Shown here: piece by piece, positions 9,111 to 17,992 of the stretch
Position numbering within the stretch: position 1 is the stretch's first letter
How the letters are laid out: each line of letters starts with the position of its first letter
Origin: Ectobacillus antri
GTDB lineage: Bacteria > Bacillota > Bacilli > Bacillales > Bacillaceae_G
Length of the DNA stretch: 48,462 nucleotides
Assembly (NCBI RefSeq): GCF_003852715.1
Contig: NZ_RIAV01000023.1
Coordinates: forward strand, 1 to 48,462
Reading direction: 5' to 3'
Translations under genes and position numbers: made by a program
The notes under the pieces: model-generated
Told to the model about the DNA's origin: nothing
What the model saw: only the letters and a program-made list of their open reading frames with translations
Databases searched by the model: none

Positions 9111-10854
9111 ATGTTCCCAGGTCTTGTATATTGTATAACTCATAATAACGCCCTTGTTTATCCAGTAGCTCTTGATGCGTACCAACCTCTTTAATTTCGC
9201 CATTTTCGATATATACAATCTTATCAACGTGCGTAATCGTTGCAAGACGGTGTGCGATGATTAAAGTTGTTCGATTTTTAGCCAAGGTTTGTAATGCAGC
9301 CTGGATATATTGTTCACTCTCAAGATCAAGCGCCGATGTTGCTTCATCAAAAATAAGCACGGACGGCTGCTTTAAAAATACGCGCGCGATTGCAATGCGC
9401 TGTCTTTGTCCTCCTGACAGTTTGACGCCACGTTCCCCTACCACAGTGTGATATCCTTTTGGAAACGCCATAATAAATTCATGTGCATTTGCTGCTTTAG
9501 CAGCTGCGATTGCCTCTTCTTCTGTCGCATCAGGTTTACCATATAAGATGTTGGCTATAATCGTATCGCTAAATAAAATATTATCTTGGAGCACAACACC
9601 AATATGTTCTCGTAAGTTTTTCACATCATAACTTTGTACATTGACTTCATCAATAAAAATAGCACCTTCTGTTACATCATAAAAACGAGGAATTAAACCA
9701 ACAAGCGATGACTTTCCGCCTCCGCTCATACCAACTAAAGCGACATTTTCTCCCGGTTCAATGAGTAGAGATACATGTTTTAATACATATTCTTCTCCCT
9801 CTTCATAACGGAAAGAAACATCCTTAAATTGAATTTTTCCGTCTACCTTCTTCACTGTAATGGCATTAGCTTGATTTGTAATATCGTACGGTTCATCCAT
9901 CAGCTCAAATACACGGTCCATGGATGCAAATGCCTGCGTTAACGTCGTAGAAGAGTTTACCAACCGGCGTAATGGATTGTATAAGCGATCCATATAGCCA
10001 ATAAAAGCTACCATTGTTCCAAGCGTAATATCACCTTGAATAACAAGATATGCGGTAAAACCAATAACAAGCAGTGGTCCAAGATCGGTCAATGTATTAA
10101 CGGTGGAAAAGGTTTTAGCTGTCCAGCGCGTGTGCTCCAACGCTTTATCAAGAAACGCACCATTTTTCTTGGCAAATTGTTTTTCTTCGTACGACTCAAG
10201 TGCAAAGCTTTTTGTTACTGCTACCCCTTGAATGCGCTCATGTAAATACCCTTGTAGACTCGCCAATGCCTGCGAACGTTCTTTTGTAAGACGTCTCAAT
10301 TGTACAAAGAAATATTTAACAGAAATTATATAAAAAGGCAATATAAGCAAGGAAACCGCCGTTAATTTCGGACTCATAGAAAACATAACAGCGATTGCAA
10401 TTCCAATCGTTGCTGTATCTAACCAAACATTCATCATGCCAGTAATAACAAAGTCCTTCGTTTGCTCTACATCGTTAATAACACGAGAAATGACCTCACC
10501 TGTTTTGTTATTAGCATAATAACGTAGGCTTAGTTTTTGTAAGTGGGCAAAAATATTCTTGCGCAAATCATACAATACCTTACTAGCAATTCTTTGTGCA
10601 TAATATTGCCGATAATATTCGATAGGCGGGCGCAACACAGCAAACACGAATACAGCTCCTCCCATTGCTATCCAAAGTTCAGTTATTTTTTCCGAAAACG
10701 AGCCTGTCCCTTGGATAATGTTATCAATTATGTACTTTAGCAATAGTGGCAACAAAAGCGGTATTCCAAATTTAACAATTCCAATAATGAGTGTAATGAT
10801 GATTTGCCCTCTATATGGTAAAACAAAGCGCAAATAGCGTTTCATTGTATTCAC
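9109..10854 (-). CDS. ygaD: ABC exporter half-transporter (YgaD)
   Basis: 581 residues. An N-terminal six-helix type I exporter domain (about 15-310) is fused to an ATPase domain. Visible motifs: Walker A GMSGGGKS at 375-382, signature LSGGQ at 479-483, Walker B VLIFDE at 499-504 and the switch His in IIAHR at about 535. It is complete and should act as a homodimer in the membrane exporting lipids, drugs or peptides; the substrate is unknown. The start is GTG at 10854, six bases after a GGGGGG site; the ATG three codons later is too far from it. Position between ntdP and ygaE matches B. subtilis. Confidence 0.93.
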   Translation of the reverse strand: MNTMKRYLRFVLPYRGQIIITLIIGIVKFGIPLLLPLLLKYIIDNIIQGTGSFSEKITELWIAMGGAVFVFAVLRPPIEYYRQYYAQRIASKVLYDLRKNIFAHLQKLSLRYYANNKTGEVISRVINDVEQTKDFVITGMMNVWLDTATIGIAIAVMFSMSPKLTAVSLLILPFYIISVKYFFVQLRRLTKERSQALASLQGYLHERIQGVAVTKSFALESYEEKQFAKKNGAFLDKALEHTRWTAKTFSTVNTLTDLGPLLVIGFTAYLVIQGDITLGTMVAFIGYMDRLYNPLRRLVNSSTTLTQAFASMDRVFELMDEPYDITNQANAITVKKVDGKIQFKDVSFRYEEGEEYVLKHVSLLIEPGENVALVGMSGGGKSSLVGLIPRFYDVTEGAIFIDEVNVQSYDVKNLREHIGVVLQDNILFSDTIIANILYGKPDATEEEAIAAAKAANAHEFIMAFPKGYHTVVGERGVKLSGGQRQRIAIARVFLKQPSVLIFDEATSALDLESEQYIQAALQTLAKNRTTLIIAHRLATITHVDKIVYIENGEIKEVGTHQELLDKQGRYYELYNIQDLGT

Positions 10855-10883
10855 TTTATTCCCCCCTCACCTTAGATGGTACG

Positions 10884-10917
10884 AAAAAAGTCTGCCGAAT
10901 ATGCATCAGCAGACTTT
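10884..10917 (-). terminator. Intrinsic terminator of ntdP
   Basis: AAAGTCTGC and GCAGACTTT pair, followed by a T run in the minus-strand transcript, just after the ntdP stop and before ygaD. Confidence 0.8.
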
Positions 10918-10925
10918 AGAATGAA

Positions 10926-11456
10926 TTACTCCTTATACATCAAGTAACGCTCGTACCATAAATCTACAAAATCCGGCGCAAACGGTCCTTTTCTTTGATG
11001 AATCCATTCTTTTAAAGATTCCACATTTCGCTTTAGAATGCTGTCTATTACATCGGGATAATTCATTAATACCCGGTGCTTCTCATATTCGTCTTCATCA
11101 AGAAGCGTATACGTCATATCAGGATATACCTTTATGTCTAAGTCATAATCAATATACTTAAGTGCTTCTTCATCGTATGCAAACGGTGAGCTTACATTAC
11201 AGTAGTAATAGATACCATCATGGCGCAGCATCCCAATAATATTAAACCATTGGCTTCCGTGAAAATAACAAATAGCCGGTTCTCTTGTAATCCATGTACG
11301 ACCATCTGATTCTGTCACAAGTGTCCTATCGTTTGCACCGATGACGATACTTTGTGTTCCTTTTAAAACCGTGGTCTCTTCCCAAATCCTATGAATGAGC
11401 CCATTGTGCTTATAGCTATGTATTTGTATCTTTTCGCCTTCTTTGGGGAAGTCCAT
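10926..11456 (-). CDS. ntdP: Nucleoside tri-/diphosphatase NtdP (DUF402)
   Basis: 176 residues when started at ATG 11456. That start sits behind AGAAGGGAG and gives the usual family length; the ATG 18 bases upstream lies at the ribosome binding site itself. The sequence contains the DUF402 signature with many aromatic residues and acidic residues ([20 protein letters not shown]) that hold divalent metal. The family hydrolyses nucleoside tri- and diphosphates in the cytoplasm. It corresponds to YgaC of B. subtilis and keeps its position between ygaB and ygaD. Confidence 0.88.
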   Translation of the reverse strand: MDFPKEGEKIQIHSYKHNGLIHRIWEETTVLKGTQSIVIGANDRTLVTESDGRTWITREPAICYFHGSQWFNIIGMLRHDGIYYYCNVSSPFAYDEEALKYIDYDLDIKVYPDMTYTLLDEDEYEKHRVLMNYPDVIDSILKRNVESLKEWIHQRKGPFAPDFVDLWYERYLMYKE

Positions 11457-11540
11457 ATTTCTCCCTTCTTTCATTTTGGAAGCTAATCCGTCATTTTGTT
11501 TTTATTTTCTATTATAACGGTTATTTCAAAATTTTAAAAC

Positions 11541-11570
11541 AAAAGAGCCAACTCCGTAAGAGCGGCTCTT
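11541..11570 (-). terminator. Intrinsic terminator of ygaB
   Basis: AAGAGCC and GGCTCTT pair; the ygaB stop codon lies at the edge of the stem. The minus-strand transcript continues with TTTTGTTTT. Confidence 0.75.
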
Positions 11571-11796
11571 AAGTATGTACGGCTTGATCTCGTTCAAACG
11601 ATTCAATAATTTGCTTCGTTTGTATCTCAAACAGTTCTTGTATTCCTTGAAGCTGTTGTTTTGTATCTAAAATTTTTTCTGCTACATCTTCTCCCGTACG
11701 AAACGCGATTTGATAGCGCTCAAGTGTTGTTTGCAGATCGAGTAATTGATCCATTGTTTTCAGTTGTGCTTCGACTAAACGATCAAATTCATTCAT
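11569..11796 (-). CDS. ygaB: Small coiled-coil protein YgaB
   Basis: 75 residues from ATG 11796 (MNEFDRLVEAQLKTMDQLL), preceded by GGAGAGAAGGAG. The upstream in-frame extension to 11865 has no ribosome binding site. The protein is almost wholly alpha-helical with heptad-like hydrophobic spacing, so a coiled coil is likely. Length and position between sspE and ntdP match B. subtilis ygaB, whose function is unknown. Confidence 0.8.
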   Translation of the reverse strand: MNEFDRLVEAQLKTMDQLLDLQTTLERYQIAFRTGEDVAEKILDTKQQLQGIQELFEIQTKQIIESFERDQAVHT

Positions 11797-11951
11797 GACA
11801 ATCGCTCCTTCTCTCCTGTTGTATAAAGTAATTCGTACTTCTCTATTATTCCCCTTTGACAACATTTGTAGACTCGTTAGAAGTTTTGTCTATTTCTGTG
11901 TCTGGTCATAATACTTTATATATATGGATGCTTTCTTGTCCATTAGCACAC

Positions 11952-11978
11952 AAAAACACTCCCTGATTAAGGGAGTGT
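11952..11978 (-). terminator. Intrinsic terminator of sspE
   Basis: CACTCCCT and AGGGAGTG pair around GATTA; the minus-strand transcript continues with GTTTTTG. It follows the sspE stop closely. Confidence 0.8.
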
Positions 11979-11986
11979 CATTGTTC

Positions 11987-12178
11987 TTACTGTTGCGCGT
12001 TTTGGCCGTATTTGCCAGACGCTTGAGATTTTTTAGCTTCTGCTTTTTTGTTAGCCTCTTTTACGTGCTGAACACTTGTTTCTGTAGAGAACTCAGCGCC
12101 GTAGTTAGCGTTTTGTTGTTTCACCTTTTGAATGCTTGTGCCAGTTGTTGTTTTGTTGGCTTGTTGTTTATTGTTCAT
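11987..12178 (-). CDS. sspE: Gamma-type small acid-soluble spore protein, short form
   Basis: 63 residues starting [20 protein letters not shown] behind GGAGGTG. Gln, Asn, Ala and Lys rich, with one copy of the family repeat ([19 protein letters not shown] followed by [15 protein letters not shown]). Gamma SASPs fill the spore core as an amino-acid store degraded at germination by the Gpr protease, and the repeat holds the cleavage motif EFSTE. Copies in B. subtilis and the B. cereus group usually carry two repeats and about 84-93 residues, so this is a short version. Position next to ygaB is conserved. Confidence 0.85.
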   Translation of the reverse strand: MNNKQQANKTTTGTSIQKVKQQNANYGAEFSTETSVQHVKEANKKAEAKKSQASGKYGQNAQQ

Positions 12179-12349
12179 CATTATCACCTCCACAAAAGAT
12201 AATGTAACCAATCACTTTTTTAAATATCCGTAAAAAAGATAAAAAAAAACACCTTTAAAATCGCATATAAAATAAATCTTGATTGAGACTATAAAAATGC
12301 AAGTTGGTAAAAAATATGTACAACTATTATTAAAGCAAGGGGGATTTAT

Positions 12350-12574
12350 ATGTATGTTGGTCGTGACATGACAGAGCTGTCCATGATATCCAAATCAGAG
12401 TGGAAAAAAGAAGAACTTGCGTATTTTCATCACTCTCTTCAGCAAATGATGCCTTATTTAAACGCAGAAGGACAAACAATCTACAAAGAAATTGTAAAGG
12501 AAATTGAACAGAGAGGTGGCATGCAACGTGCAGAGGCCGATTGGACACACGGAACGCATGTTATCTATGACTGA
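12350..12574 (+). CDS. yfhS: Small conserved protein YfhS
   Basis: 74 residues, the same length as B. subtilis YfhS, in the same place between sspE and mutY. It starts MYVGRDMTELSMISKSEW behind AAGGGGG. It is soluble and partly helical with no recognised catalytic motif. YfhS has been linked to sporulation expression in B. subtilis; the function is unknown. Confidence 0.75.
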   Translation: MYVGRDMTELSMISKSEWKKEELAYFHHSLQQMMPYLNAEGQTIYKEIVKEIEQRGGMQRAEADWTHGTHVIYD

Positions 12575-12580
12575 AAACAC

Positions 12581-12697
12581 GCTCTATTAAAACTCGTTGT
12601 TGATTTTCTTTATGAACGTTCGATTTTCCCTCAAAAGTCTTATCTCTTTACTACAATCAACAAGTGTTCATTACCAATATCAGACTTTAACACAGCC
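12581..12697. repeat. MITE-like repeat, copy 1 (internally deleted)
   Basis: Contains TTGTTGATT at 12597 and AATCAACAA at 12656 as inverted ends, then CAATATCAGACTTTAACA. The same ends occur at 28051-28138 and 30760-30930. The interior here is short and lacks the GC-rich core that is present in the third copy. Confidence 0.65.
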
Positions 12698-12702
12698 AAA
12701 AT

Positions 12703-12731
12703 AAAAAGTGAGGTCTCCGCCTCACTTTTTT
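12703..12731 (-). terminator. Intrinsic terminator of mutY
   Basis: AAAAAGTGAGG and CCTCACTTTTTT pair; the stem overlaps the last codons and stop of mutY at 12722. Confidence 0.8.
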
Positions 12732-13813
12732 GTACATGCTTCATATATTTTTTGATGTGACCTTGAAAACGTTCGCTCCTCCATCTCTTCGCGCGACATG
12801 ACTTTTAGTGTTTCTGTTTCTATCACTTCTTGTTGTACCATACCTTCAAATACAAAAATATCCCAAGTACGATGTGTAAATCCATGTTGAATGTTTAATG
12901 TATACTCTCCCACTTCAACATGCAAATCAAATTGCTCCTTCATATGATACATTAATTGTTGCTTATGATTTGTAATACCTTCCTTTACTTCCACATTAGG
13001 AAATTCCCACATATTTGCTAGCAAGCCTGTACTTGGTCGCTTATTTACTACATATTTACCATTTGGTGTACGAAACACACCAGCCACGATTGGAACTAGC
13101 TTTGGCTCCTTCGCCTTGCTTTTTACAGGTAGCTCTTTTTGTACTCCCTCATGAAAAGCGCGGCAGTGCTGACGAACAGGACACAATAAACAAGACGGGT
13201 TTTTAGGAATACAGATTAAAGCGCCCAATTCCATTAATCCCTGATTAAAGTAGGAAGGATTATCATGAGAAATTACCTGCCTTATGACATCTTCAAACAG
13301 TTGTCTTGTTTTAGGTTTCGCAATATCTTCCCATATGGATAAGATTCGTGACATAACACGCATTACATTTCCATCTACGGCCGGCTCTGGTATATCGTAA
13401 GCAATGCTTAAAATCGCACCTTTCGTATACGGGCCAACACCTTTTAATTTCCCTATTTCTTCCGGTGTATTCGGCACGATCCCACCGTACGTATCCCTTA
13501 CCTCGCGCACTGCAGCCTGTAAATTACGAGCACGAGAATAATATCCAAGTCCTTCCCAGGCCTTCAATACTTCATCTTCAGCTGCATCAGCTAGATCAGT
13601 TAATGTAGGGAATTTTTCCATAAAATTTTTATAGTAAGGCTTAACTGCCTCCACACGTGTCTGTTGCAGCATAATTTCAGAAACCCAAACACGATATGGG
13701 TCTTTGTTGACACGCCAAGGTAAATCCCGTTGTTCCTGTTCAAACCAACTAATTAAATCTTGTTGAAATTCTTGTGCGTTAAATCCCTGTAAAATATCCA
13801 GATATACTTTCAA
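12722..13813 (-). CDS. mutY: Adenine DNA glycosylase MutY
   Basis: 363 residues. It removes adenine mispaired with 8-oxoguanine. The helix-hairpin-helix GPD motif is LKGVGPYTKGAILSIAY with catalytic Asp147 in EPAVDGNV. Glu46 in VSEIMLQQT is the other catalytic residue. The 4Fe-4S ligands are Cys201, Cys208, Cys211 and Cys217 (C-X6-C-X2-C-X5-C). A C-terminal NUDIX-like domain (about 235-360) reads the oxidised guanine. The start is TTG at 13813, six bases behind AGGAGG. It corresponds to YfhQ of B. subtilis. Confidence 0.95.
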   Translation of the reverse strand: MKVYLDILQGFNAQEFQQDLISWFEQEQRDLPWRVNKDPYRVWVSEIMLQQTRVEAVKPYYKNFMEKFPTLTDLADAAEDEVLKAWEGLGYYSRARNLQAAVREVRDTYGGIVPNTPEEIGKLKGVGPYTKGAILSIAYDIPEPAVDGNVMRVMSRILSIWEDIAKPKTRQLFEDVIRQVISHDNPSYFNQGLMELGALICIPKNPSCLLCPVRQHCRAFHEGVQKELPVKSKAKEPKLVPIVAGVFRTPNGKYVVNKRPSTGLLANMWEFPNVEVKEGITNHKQQLMYHMKEQFDLHVEVGEYTLNIQHGFTHRTWDIFVFEGMVQQEVIETETLKVMSREEMEERTFSRSHQKIYEACTKK

Positions 13814-14033
13814 ACTGAACCTCCTAATAAAATAACCGAATATATCTCTTTAGCTCGATGTACAATTTTATCGGCAATAAAAATGAATCTTAGCTATTAT
13901 GTGCATAATTATTATTATAAAGAAAACTTATTAAAGCGCGAACTGTTTCTCATGCGGAAATTATAGGCAAATGACTTGCTCGCCTGCCTATAACACGATA
14001 CAGTAGAAAAAAGCGCAACAAGGAGGTTTTGTT

Positions 14034-15014
14034 ATGGATACAGCCACTCACTTGGTCATGGGGATTACATTGGGCGGTTTGGCTACGCTTGATCCTGCCA
14101 TTGCGCAAAGTAATATGGGTACGCAAGCTGTCATGCTTGCCACCATTGTCGGCTCTAATATTCCCGATGTTGACACCGTATTAAAACTGCGGAACAACGC
14201 TAAATATATCCGCAACCATAGAGGAATTACCCATTCCATTCCAGCCGTATTATTATGGACCTTGCTTGTAAGCTGGTTTTCTCATCTTATATTTCCATCT
14301 TCCCCCTATGGGCATTTGTTACTTTGGTCATTTATTGCCGTGTTTCTACACGTATTTGTTGATATCTTTAATGCTTACGGCACACAAGCATTACGTCCAT
14401 TTACGAAAAAATGGGTCGCTTTAGGTGTAATTAATACATTTGATGCTGTTATTTTTTCTATTCACGCTTTAGGAGTAGTACTTATCGCTATAGGGGCAAA
14501 TAAAGGATATACAGCGCTGTTTGCTTATGCAGTGACCATCTTGTATTATATTGGTCGCATTGTAATGAGACAAAATGTACACAGTGTAGTAAAGAAAAAA
14601 TTTGCAAATGTAGAGCAAGTAATTATTTCTCCAACATATCGCTTTTATCATTATCACTTAGCTATTGTTACAGATAAATTCTTTTACGTAGCACGTTTTC
14701 ATCGTGGCAACATTCTTACCCATGACAAGTTTGAACGAATACCATTACCTGATAACCCAGTGATGCATGCTGCTTTAAAAGATCAAAATATCTCAGCATT
14801 TTTATCTTTTTCACCTGTGTATCGTTGGGATTTATTTGAATTTGATGACCATTACGAAGTACGCTTTATTGATTTACGTTATCGAAGTAAAGATTATTAT
14901 CCATTTGTGGCCATTGTACAGCTGGATAAACACTTACAAGTTGTGAGCTCTTACACCGGATGGATTTTTAGCGAAGAAAAGCTTCGTAAAAAATTACAGC
15001 TTGTTCCAAATTAA
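14034..15014 (+). CDS. yfhP: YfhP-type membrane metal-dependent hydrolase (DUF457/LexA-binding)
   Basis: 326 residues starting MDTATHLVMGITLGG behind AAGGAGG. The N-terminal domain (about 1-180) has His/Asp pairs in THLVMG, NIPDVDTV and NHRGITHSIP and several membrane helices, typical of the YdjM/YfhP family of inner-membrane metal-dependent hydrolases. A soluble C-terminal domain follows. The substrate is unknown; the B. subtilis gene is negatively regulated by its own product according to the literature as I recall it. Neighbours on both sides are conserved. Confidence 0.85.
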   Translation: MDTATHLVMGITLGGLATLDPAIAQSNMGTQAVMLATIVGSNIPDVDTVLKLRNNAKYIRNHRGITHSIPAVLLWTLLVSWFSHLIFPSSPYGHLLLWSFIAVFLHVFVDIFNAYGTQALRPFTKKWVALGVINTFDAVIFSIHALGVVLIAIGANKGYTALFAYAVTILYYIGRIVMRQNVHSVVKKKFANVEQVIISPTYRFYHYHLAIVTDKFFYVARFHRGNILTHDKFERIPLPDNPVMHAALKDQNISAFLSFSPVYRWDLFEFDDHYEVRFIDLRYRSKDYYPFVAIVQLDKHLQVVSSYTGWIFSEEKLRKKLQLVPN

Positions 15015-15036
15015 AACCCTTGCTAAGCAAGGGTTT
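15013..15036. terminator. Convergent terminator between yfhP and yfhJ
   Basis: AAACCCTTGC-TAA-GCAAGGGTTT is a perfect 10-bp stem that overlaps the ends of both converging genes. Confidence 0.8.
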
Positions 15037-15301
15037 AATGTTTAAGATAATCGTCTCTATTGAGTAGTTCCTGAAAGCGTGGGTTTTTCGACTGGACAAG
15101 ATGAAGTTGTGCACCATGATTATGAATCCATGTATTTACCAGCCTTTCTGTCATTTCTGGCCCGTTATAACGGCCGCTTTTAGCATATGTTGCCTCAGTA
15201 TCTTCCCACAATAACTCAACCCATGCACGTGCCTGCGCATATGAAAGATTTGCATTTTTCTCCAGCAGTACATGTGTCAGCTTCTCATATATATCATTCA
15301 T
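15035..15301 (-). CDS. yfhJ: Small protein YfhJ (WVELL family)
   Basis: 88 residues from ATG 15301, eight bases behind AAGGAAG; the GTG nine bases upstream is too near that site. It contains the family hallmark ARAWVELLWEDTEATYAKSG and has the same length as B. subtilis YfhJ. Soluble, no catalytic motif recognised. It diverges from sspK. Confidence 0.85.
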   Translation of the reverse strand: MNDIYEKLTHVLLEKNANLSYAQARAWVELLWEDTEATYAKSGRYNGPEMTERLVNTWIHNHGAQLHLVQSKNPRFQELLNRDDYLKH

Positions 15302-15341
15302 GTGATTCACTTCCTTGGTAATTTTTAAAGCCTTTCTTCTT

Positions 15342-15371
15342 ACATAACAAAACCAATACTAACACATTCTA
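15342..15371 (+). promoter_or_regulatory. Sigma-G-type promoter of sspK
   Basis: CATTCTA at 15365-15371 is a full match to the forespore sigma-G -10 box. ACATA at 15342-15346 fits the -35 with an 18-base spacer. It sits about 50 bases before the sspK start. Confidence 0.6.
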
Positions 15372-15419
15372 TAGGTGATACTCGAGTAGTATCAAATTCG
15401 TGTGGAAGGGGTTTTCCTC

Positions 15420-15578
15420 TTGGGCAAAGGAACAGAAGCGTATTCAGAAAAACGGAACAATAGTAAAATCGACGGTCAACCAAAAGCAAAGGCTCGCTTT
15501 GCATCTAAGCGACCAAACGGTACAATTAATACTCATCCGCAAGAGCGCATGCGCGCTGCGAATCAAAAAGAAGTATAA
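15420..15578 (+). CDS. sspK: Small acid-soluble spore protein K
   Basis: 52 residues from TTG 15420, about nine bases behind GAAGGGG. Contains [20 protein letters not shown] and ends [15 protein letters not shown], which matches SspK of Bacillus closely. A minor spore-core protein made in the forespore. The gene lies between yfhJ and yfhH as in B. subtilis, is preceded by a sigma-G-like promoter, and is followed 28 bases later by a second small gene in the same direction. It is easily missed because of its length and TTG start. Confidence 0.9.
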   Translation: MGKGTEAYSEKRNNSKIDGQPKAKARFASKRPNGTINTHPQERMRAANQKEV

Positions 15579-15606
15579 ATTTACGACTACGCGTGAGGTG
15601 ACAAAG

Positions 15607-15759
15607 ATGAGCTACCGTAATCATTTGGATTCCCGTTCTGCAAAGTTCAACCATACATGGACCCGCCCTAAGCGTCAGAAATCACAAGTAAATGGGCAAA
15701 CACAAGAAACACAAAACACCATTATTTTAAAAAGTAACGCAAAAGCCCACCGCTTTTAA
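15607..15759 (+). CDS. YpzG-like small protein
   Basis: 50 residues, very basic, starting MSYRNHLDSRSAKFNHTWTR behind GAGGTGA. The middle RPKRQKSQVNGQTQETQNT resembles the Bacillus YpzG family as I remember it. Cotranscription with sspK (28-base gap) and the basic composition suggest a small spore-associated protein. Followed by a terminator. Confidence 0.65.
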   Translation: MSYRNHLDSRSAKFNHTWTRPKRQKSQVNGQTQETQNTIILKSNAKAHRF

Positions 15760-15765
15760 TTCATC

Positions 15766-15794
15766 ATACCGGAGAAGTATTCCTTCTTCGGTAT
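15766..15794 (+). terminator. Intrinsic terminator of sspK operon
   Basis: ATACCGGAGAAG pairs with CTTCTTCGGTAT. The one mismatch at DNA level is a G-U pair in the plus-strand RNA, and TTCTTTG follows. Confidence 0.7.
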
Positions 15795-15803
15795 TCTTTG
15801 CTA

Positions 15804-16118
15804 TCATTCAGGCAAGCGCAAGAGTGAAATAGGAATTCCAATCTCTTCTGTATCATTTCCCTTATGTCCCCATGCAAATACACCGTTAAAATAAGTAATG
15901 GTAAAAAAAACTCCTGGCTCTTCTGTCAATTCATAGGTTTTTCCAACTGCGAACTGATTAATATCTATCATATATGCTTTAGCCATCGCCATTTTTCGTA
16001 CCAATACTTCATATTCATTGGACATACCCATTTGCTCCGCTTTGATAGCTTTCTCTTTCAATATCCCAATTTCACGTTGCAATTCCATTGGTGTCATTTC
16101 ACTATATCTTTTTTGCAT
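15804..16118 (-). CDS. yfhH: YfhH family protein (DUF1811)
   Basis: 104 residues: an N-terminal helical hairpin (about 1-50) followed by a small beta-barrel of SH3 type (GKTYELTEEPGVFFTITYFN). This is the known fold of the YfhH family. Starts behind GGAGGAG, 13 bases after recX, so the two are translated from one mRNA as in other Bacilli. Function unknown. Confidence 0.87.
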   Translation of the reverse strand: MQKRYSEMTPMELQREIGILKEKAIKAEQMGMSNEYEVLVRKMAMAKAYMIDINQFAVGKTYELTEEPGVFFTITYFNGVFAWGHKGNDTEEIGIPISLLRLPE

Positions 16119-16131
16119 ATATACTCCTCCT

Positions 16132-16935
16132 TCACTCTTCCTCAGCTAATTGACTAATTGCCTGTTCGATTATATCCATACTGAATCCTTTACGATACAA
16201 GCTTTGCTTCATTTTCATTACGTACGTATATTTATCATGCTTCTTATACTTTTCATGATATTTACGCGCTTGATATAAAACAATCTCATCATCTGAATCA
16301 TCTAACGTAATCGCTGCAGTTGCTTCTGCAATAATAGATGGCGCGTATCCTTTTCGGATAAGCAGCTCGTCTAGCTTTTTCTTTATTTGCAGCTGAGATA
16401 AATTACGATAGGTTTTTCCCTTTTTTTCGCACCACTCTATAGCGTTTTCAATTTGCCTGTGCACAGGATATTCATGTAAACTGATTGTAATGATATCTTT
16501 AGAAACACCTTTTGCCTCTAGCTCGCGTGAAATTAATTCAGGTCCTTTTTTAGATACATTGCTTTGCGTCCGAACGTATGCCATCGCATACTCACGGTCA
16601 TTAATATAACCGTCTTTTTTGAGCTTCGAGATCACTTCACGAATGGCAACTTCACCAAATTCTTTTTTACGAAGTTGCTCGGTTACTTCGTACGCCGTGC
16701 GCATTTGATAAGATAAATACGAAACAGCATGTAAGTAAGCCTTACGAATTTCTTCATCATATATAATCTCACTGAGTGCAAGCTCATCAATTTCCATATC
16801 CTTGCGGAGCCCATGTTTAACGAGAGTATGCTCATCCACACTAAAAGCATATCGCTCACCAGTACCGTCATCTAAATAAATGTTATAACGCTCCTTCATT
16901 TGCTTTTGCGCTTGAATTTTCGTAATAATACCCAT
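16132..16935 (-). CDS. recX: RecA regulator RecX
   Basis: 267 residues, typical of the long Bacillus RecX. It consists of tandem three-helix repeats (KAYLHAVSYLSYQMRTAYEV; DREYAMAYVRTQSNVSKKGP; KYTYVMKMKQSLYRKGFSMD) that bind in the groove of RecA filaments and modulate recombination. The N-terminal 60 residues form a Bacillus-type extension. GGGGTGA precedes the ATG. Cotranscribed with yfhH and divergent from yfhF. Confidence 0.9.
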   Translation of the reverse strand: MGIITKIQAQKQMKERYNIYLDDGTGERYAFSVDEHTLVKHGLRKDMEIDELALSEIIYDEEIRKAYLHAVSYLSYQMRTAYEVTEQLRKKEFGEVAIREVISKLKKDGYINDREYAMAYVRTQSNVSKKGPELISRELEAKGVSKDIITISLHEYPVHRQIENAIEWCEKKGKTYRNLSQLQIKKKLDELLIRKGYAPSIIAEATAAITLDDSDDEIVLYQARKYHEKYKKHDKYTYVMKMKQSLYRKGFSMDIIEQAISQLAEEE

Positions 16936-17095
16936 GCTTCACCCCGCTGTATAAAAGTTTACAATCACAACAATAAAAGCTGCTTTTCATTCTGTTACAT
17001 GAGCCATAAAGAAGGAAAGTTTTTTATTTATAAACCCATTGTAACGCATCTCAAAATTCTTTTCATTTCATATACATAATAAGGAGGAATGTTTG

Positions 17096-17983
17096 ATGAA
17101 GATTGCTATCTCAGGGGGTACTGGTTTTATTGGTAAGGCCCTTGCCACTCATCTTATCAGTAGGGATCATGCTGTATTTGTACTTACCAGATCTGATAGA
17201 ACAGCACATGATGGAATTACTTATGTTAAGTGGAATGCAGCAGATAATTTATTTCCACTCCCCGCCGTTGATGCAGTCATTAATCTAGCAGGCGAATCCC
17301 TAAATAGCGGACGCTGGACTGAAACAAAAAAACAGCAAATTCTCAACAGCCGTCTCTCTACTACGCAAGGTATACTTCGGCAGCTTGCTTCTCTTTCGGA
17401 ACGTCCCAAAATTTTCATAAATGCCAGTGCCATTGGATATTATGGAACTTCTTTGACTCAAACATTTACCGAACTTGATAAACCTGGTCAGGATTTCTTA
17501 GCAACAACTGTAGAATTATGGGAGAAAGAAGCGCGAAAGGCAGAAGAATTAGGAATGCGCACTGTGCTAGCTCGCTTTGGTATCGTGCTTGGTGCAGGAG
17601 GTGCTTTGTCTAAAATAATCCTCCCTTATCGTCTATTTGCAGGCGGTACAGTAGGGTCTGGTAAGCAATGGCTATCTTGGGTGCATATAGATGATGTTAC
17701 AAATATGATTTCCTTTTGTTTAAATCATCAGGATATATCAGGTCCTGTTAACATAACCGCCCCCCATCCGGTAACAATGAAAGAGTTCGGTAAAACTATT
17801 GCAAAAATCATTCATAGGCCGCATTGGCTACCAGCTCCCGCATTGGCTCTAAAACTGGCCCTTGGTGAAATGAGTATACTTGTGCTAGAAGGGCAAAAAG
17901 CCCTTCCACAAAAAGCTATAGAGCACGGCTATACGCACACATACAAGGATTTAGAGATTGCACTATCAACAATTTTGAGTTAG
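17096..17983 (+). CDS. yfhF: TIGR01777 family NAD-dependent epimerase (YfhF)
   Basis: 295 residues from ATG 17096, eight bases behind AAGGAGG. Rossmann fold with the nucleotide loop GGTGFIG at the N-terminus, then VDAVINLAGESL and NASAIGYYG, the variant YxxxK region of extended short-chain dehydrogenases. A DUF1731 tail occupies the last 50 residues. The family is known as SulA-homologue or cell-division-inhibitor-like, but the reaction is not known. The next gene begins six to nine bases after the stop, so they form an operon. Confidence 0.88.
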   Translation: MKIAISGGTGFIGKALATHLISRDHAVFVLTRSDRTAHDGITYVKWNAADNLFPLPAVDAVINLAGESLNSGRWTETKKQQILNSRLSTTQGILRQLASLSERPKIFINASAIGYYGTSLTQTFTELDKPGQDFLATTVELWEKEARKAEELGMRTVLARFGIVLGAGGALSKIILPYRLFAGGTVGSGKQWLSWVHIDDVTNMISFCLNHQDISGPVNITAPHPVTMKEFGKTIAKIIHRPHWLPAPALALKLALGEMSILVLEGQKALPQKAIEHGYTHTYKDLEIALSTILS

Positions 17984-17992
17984 GGGTTTATG

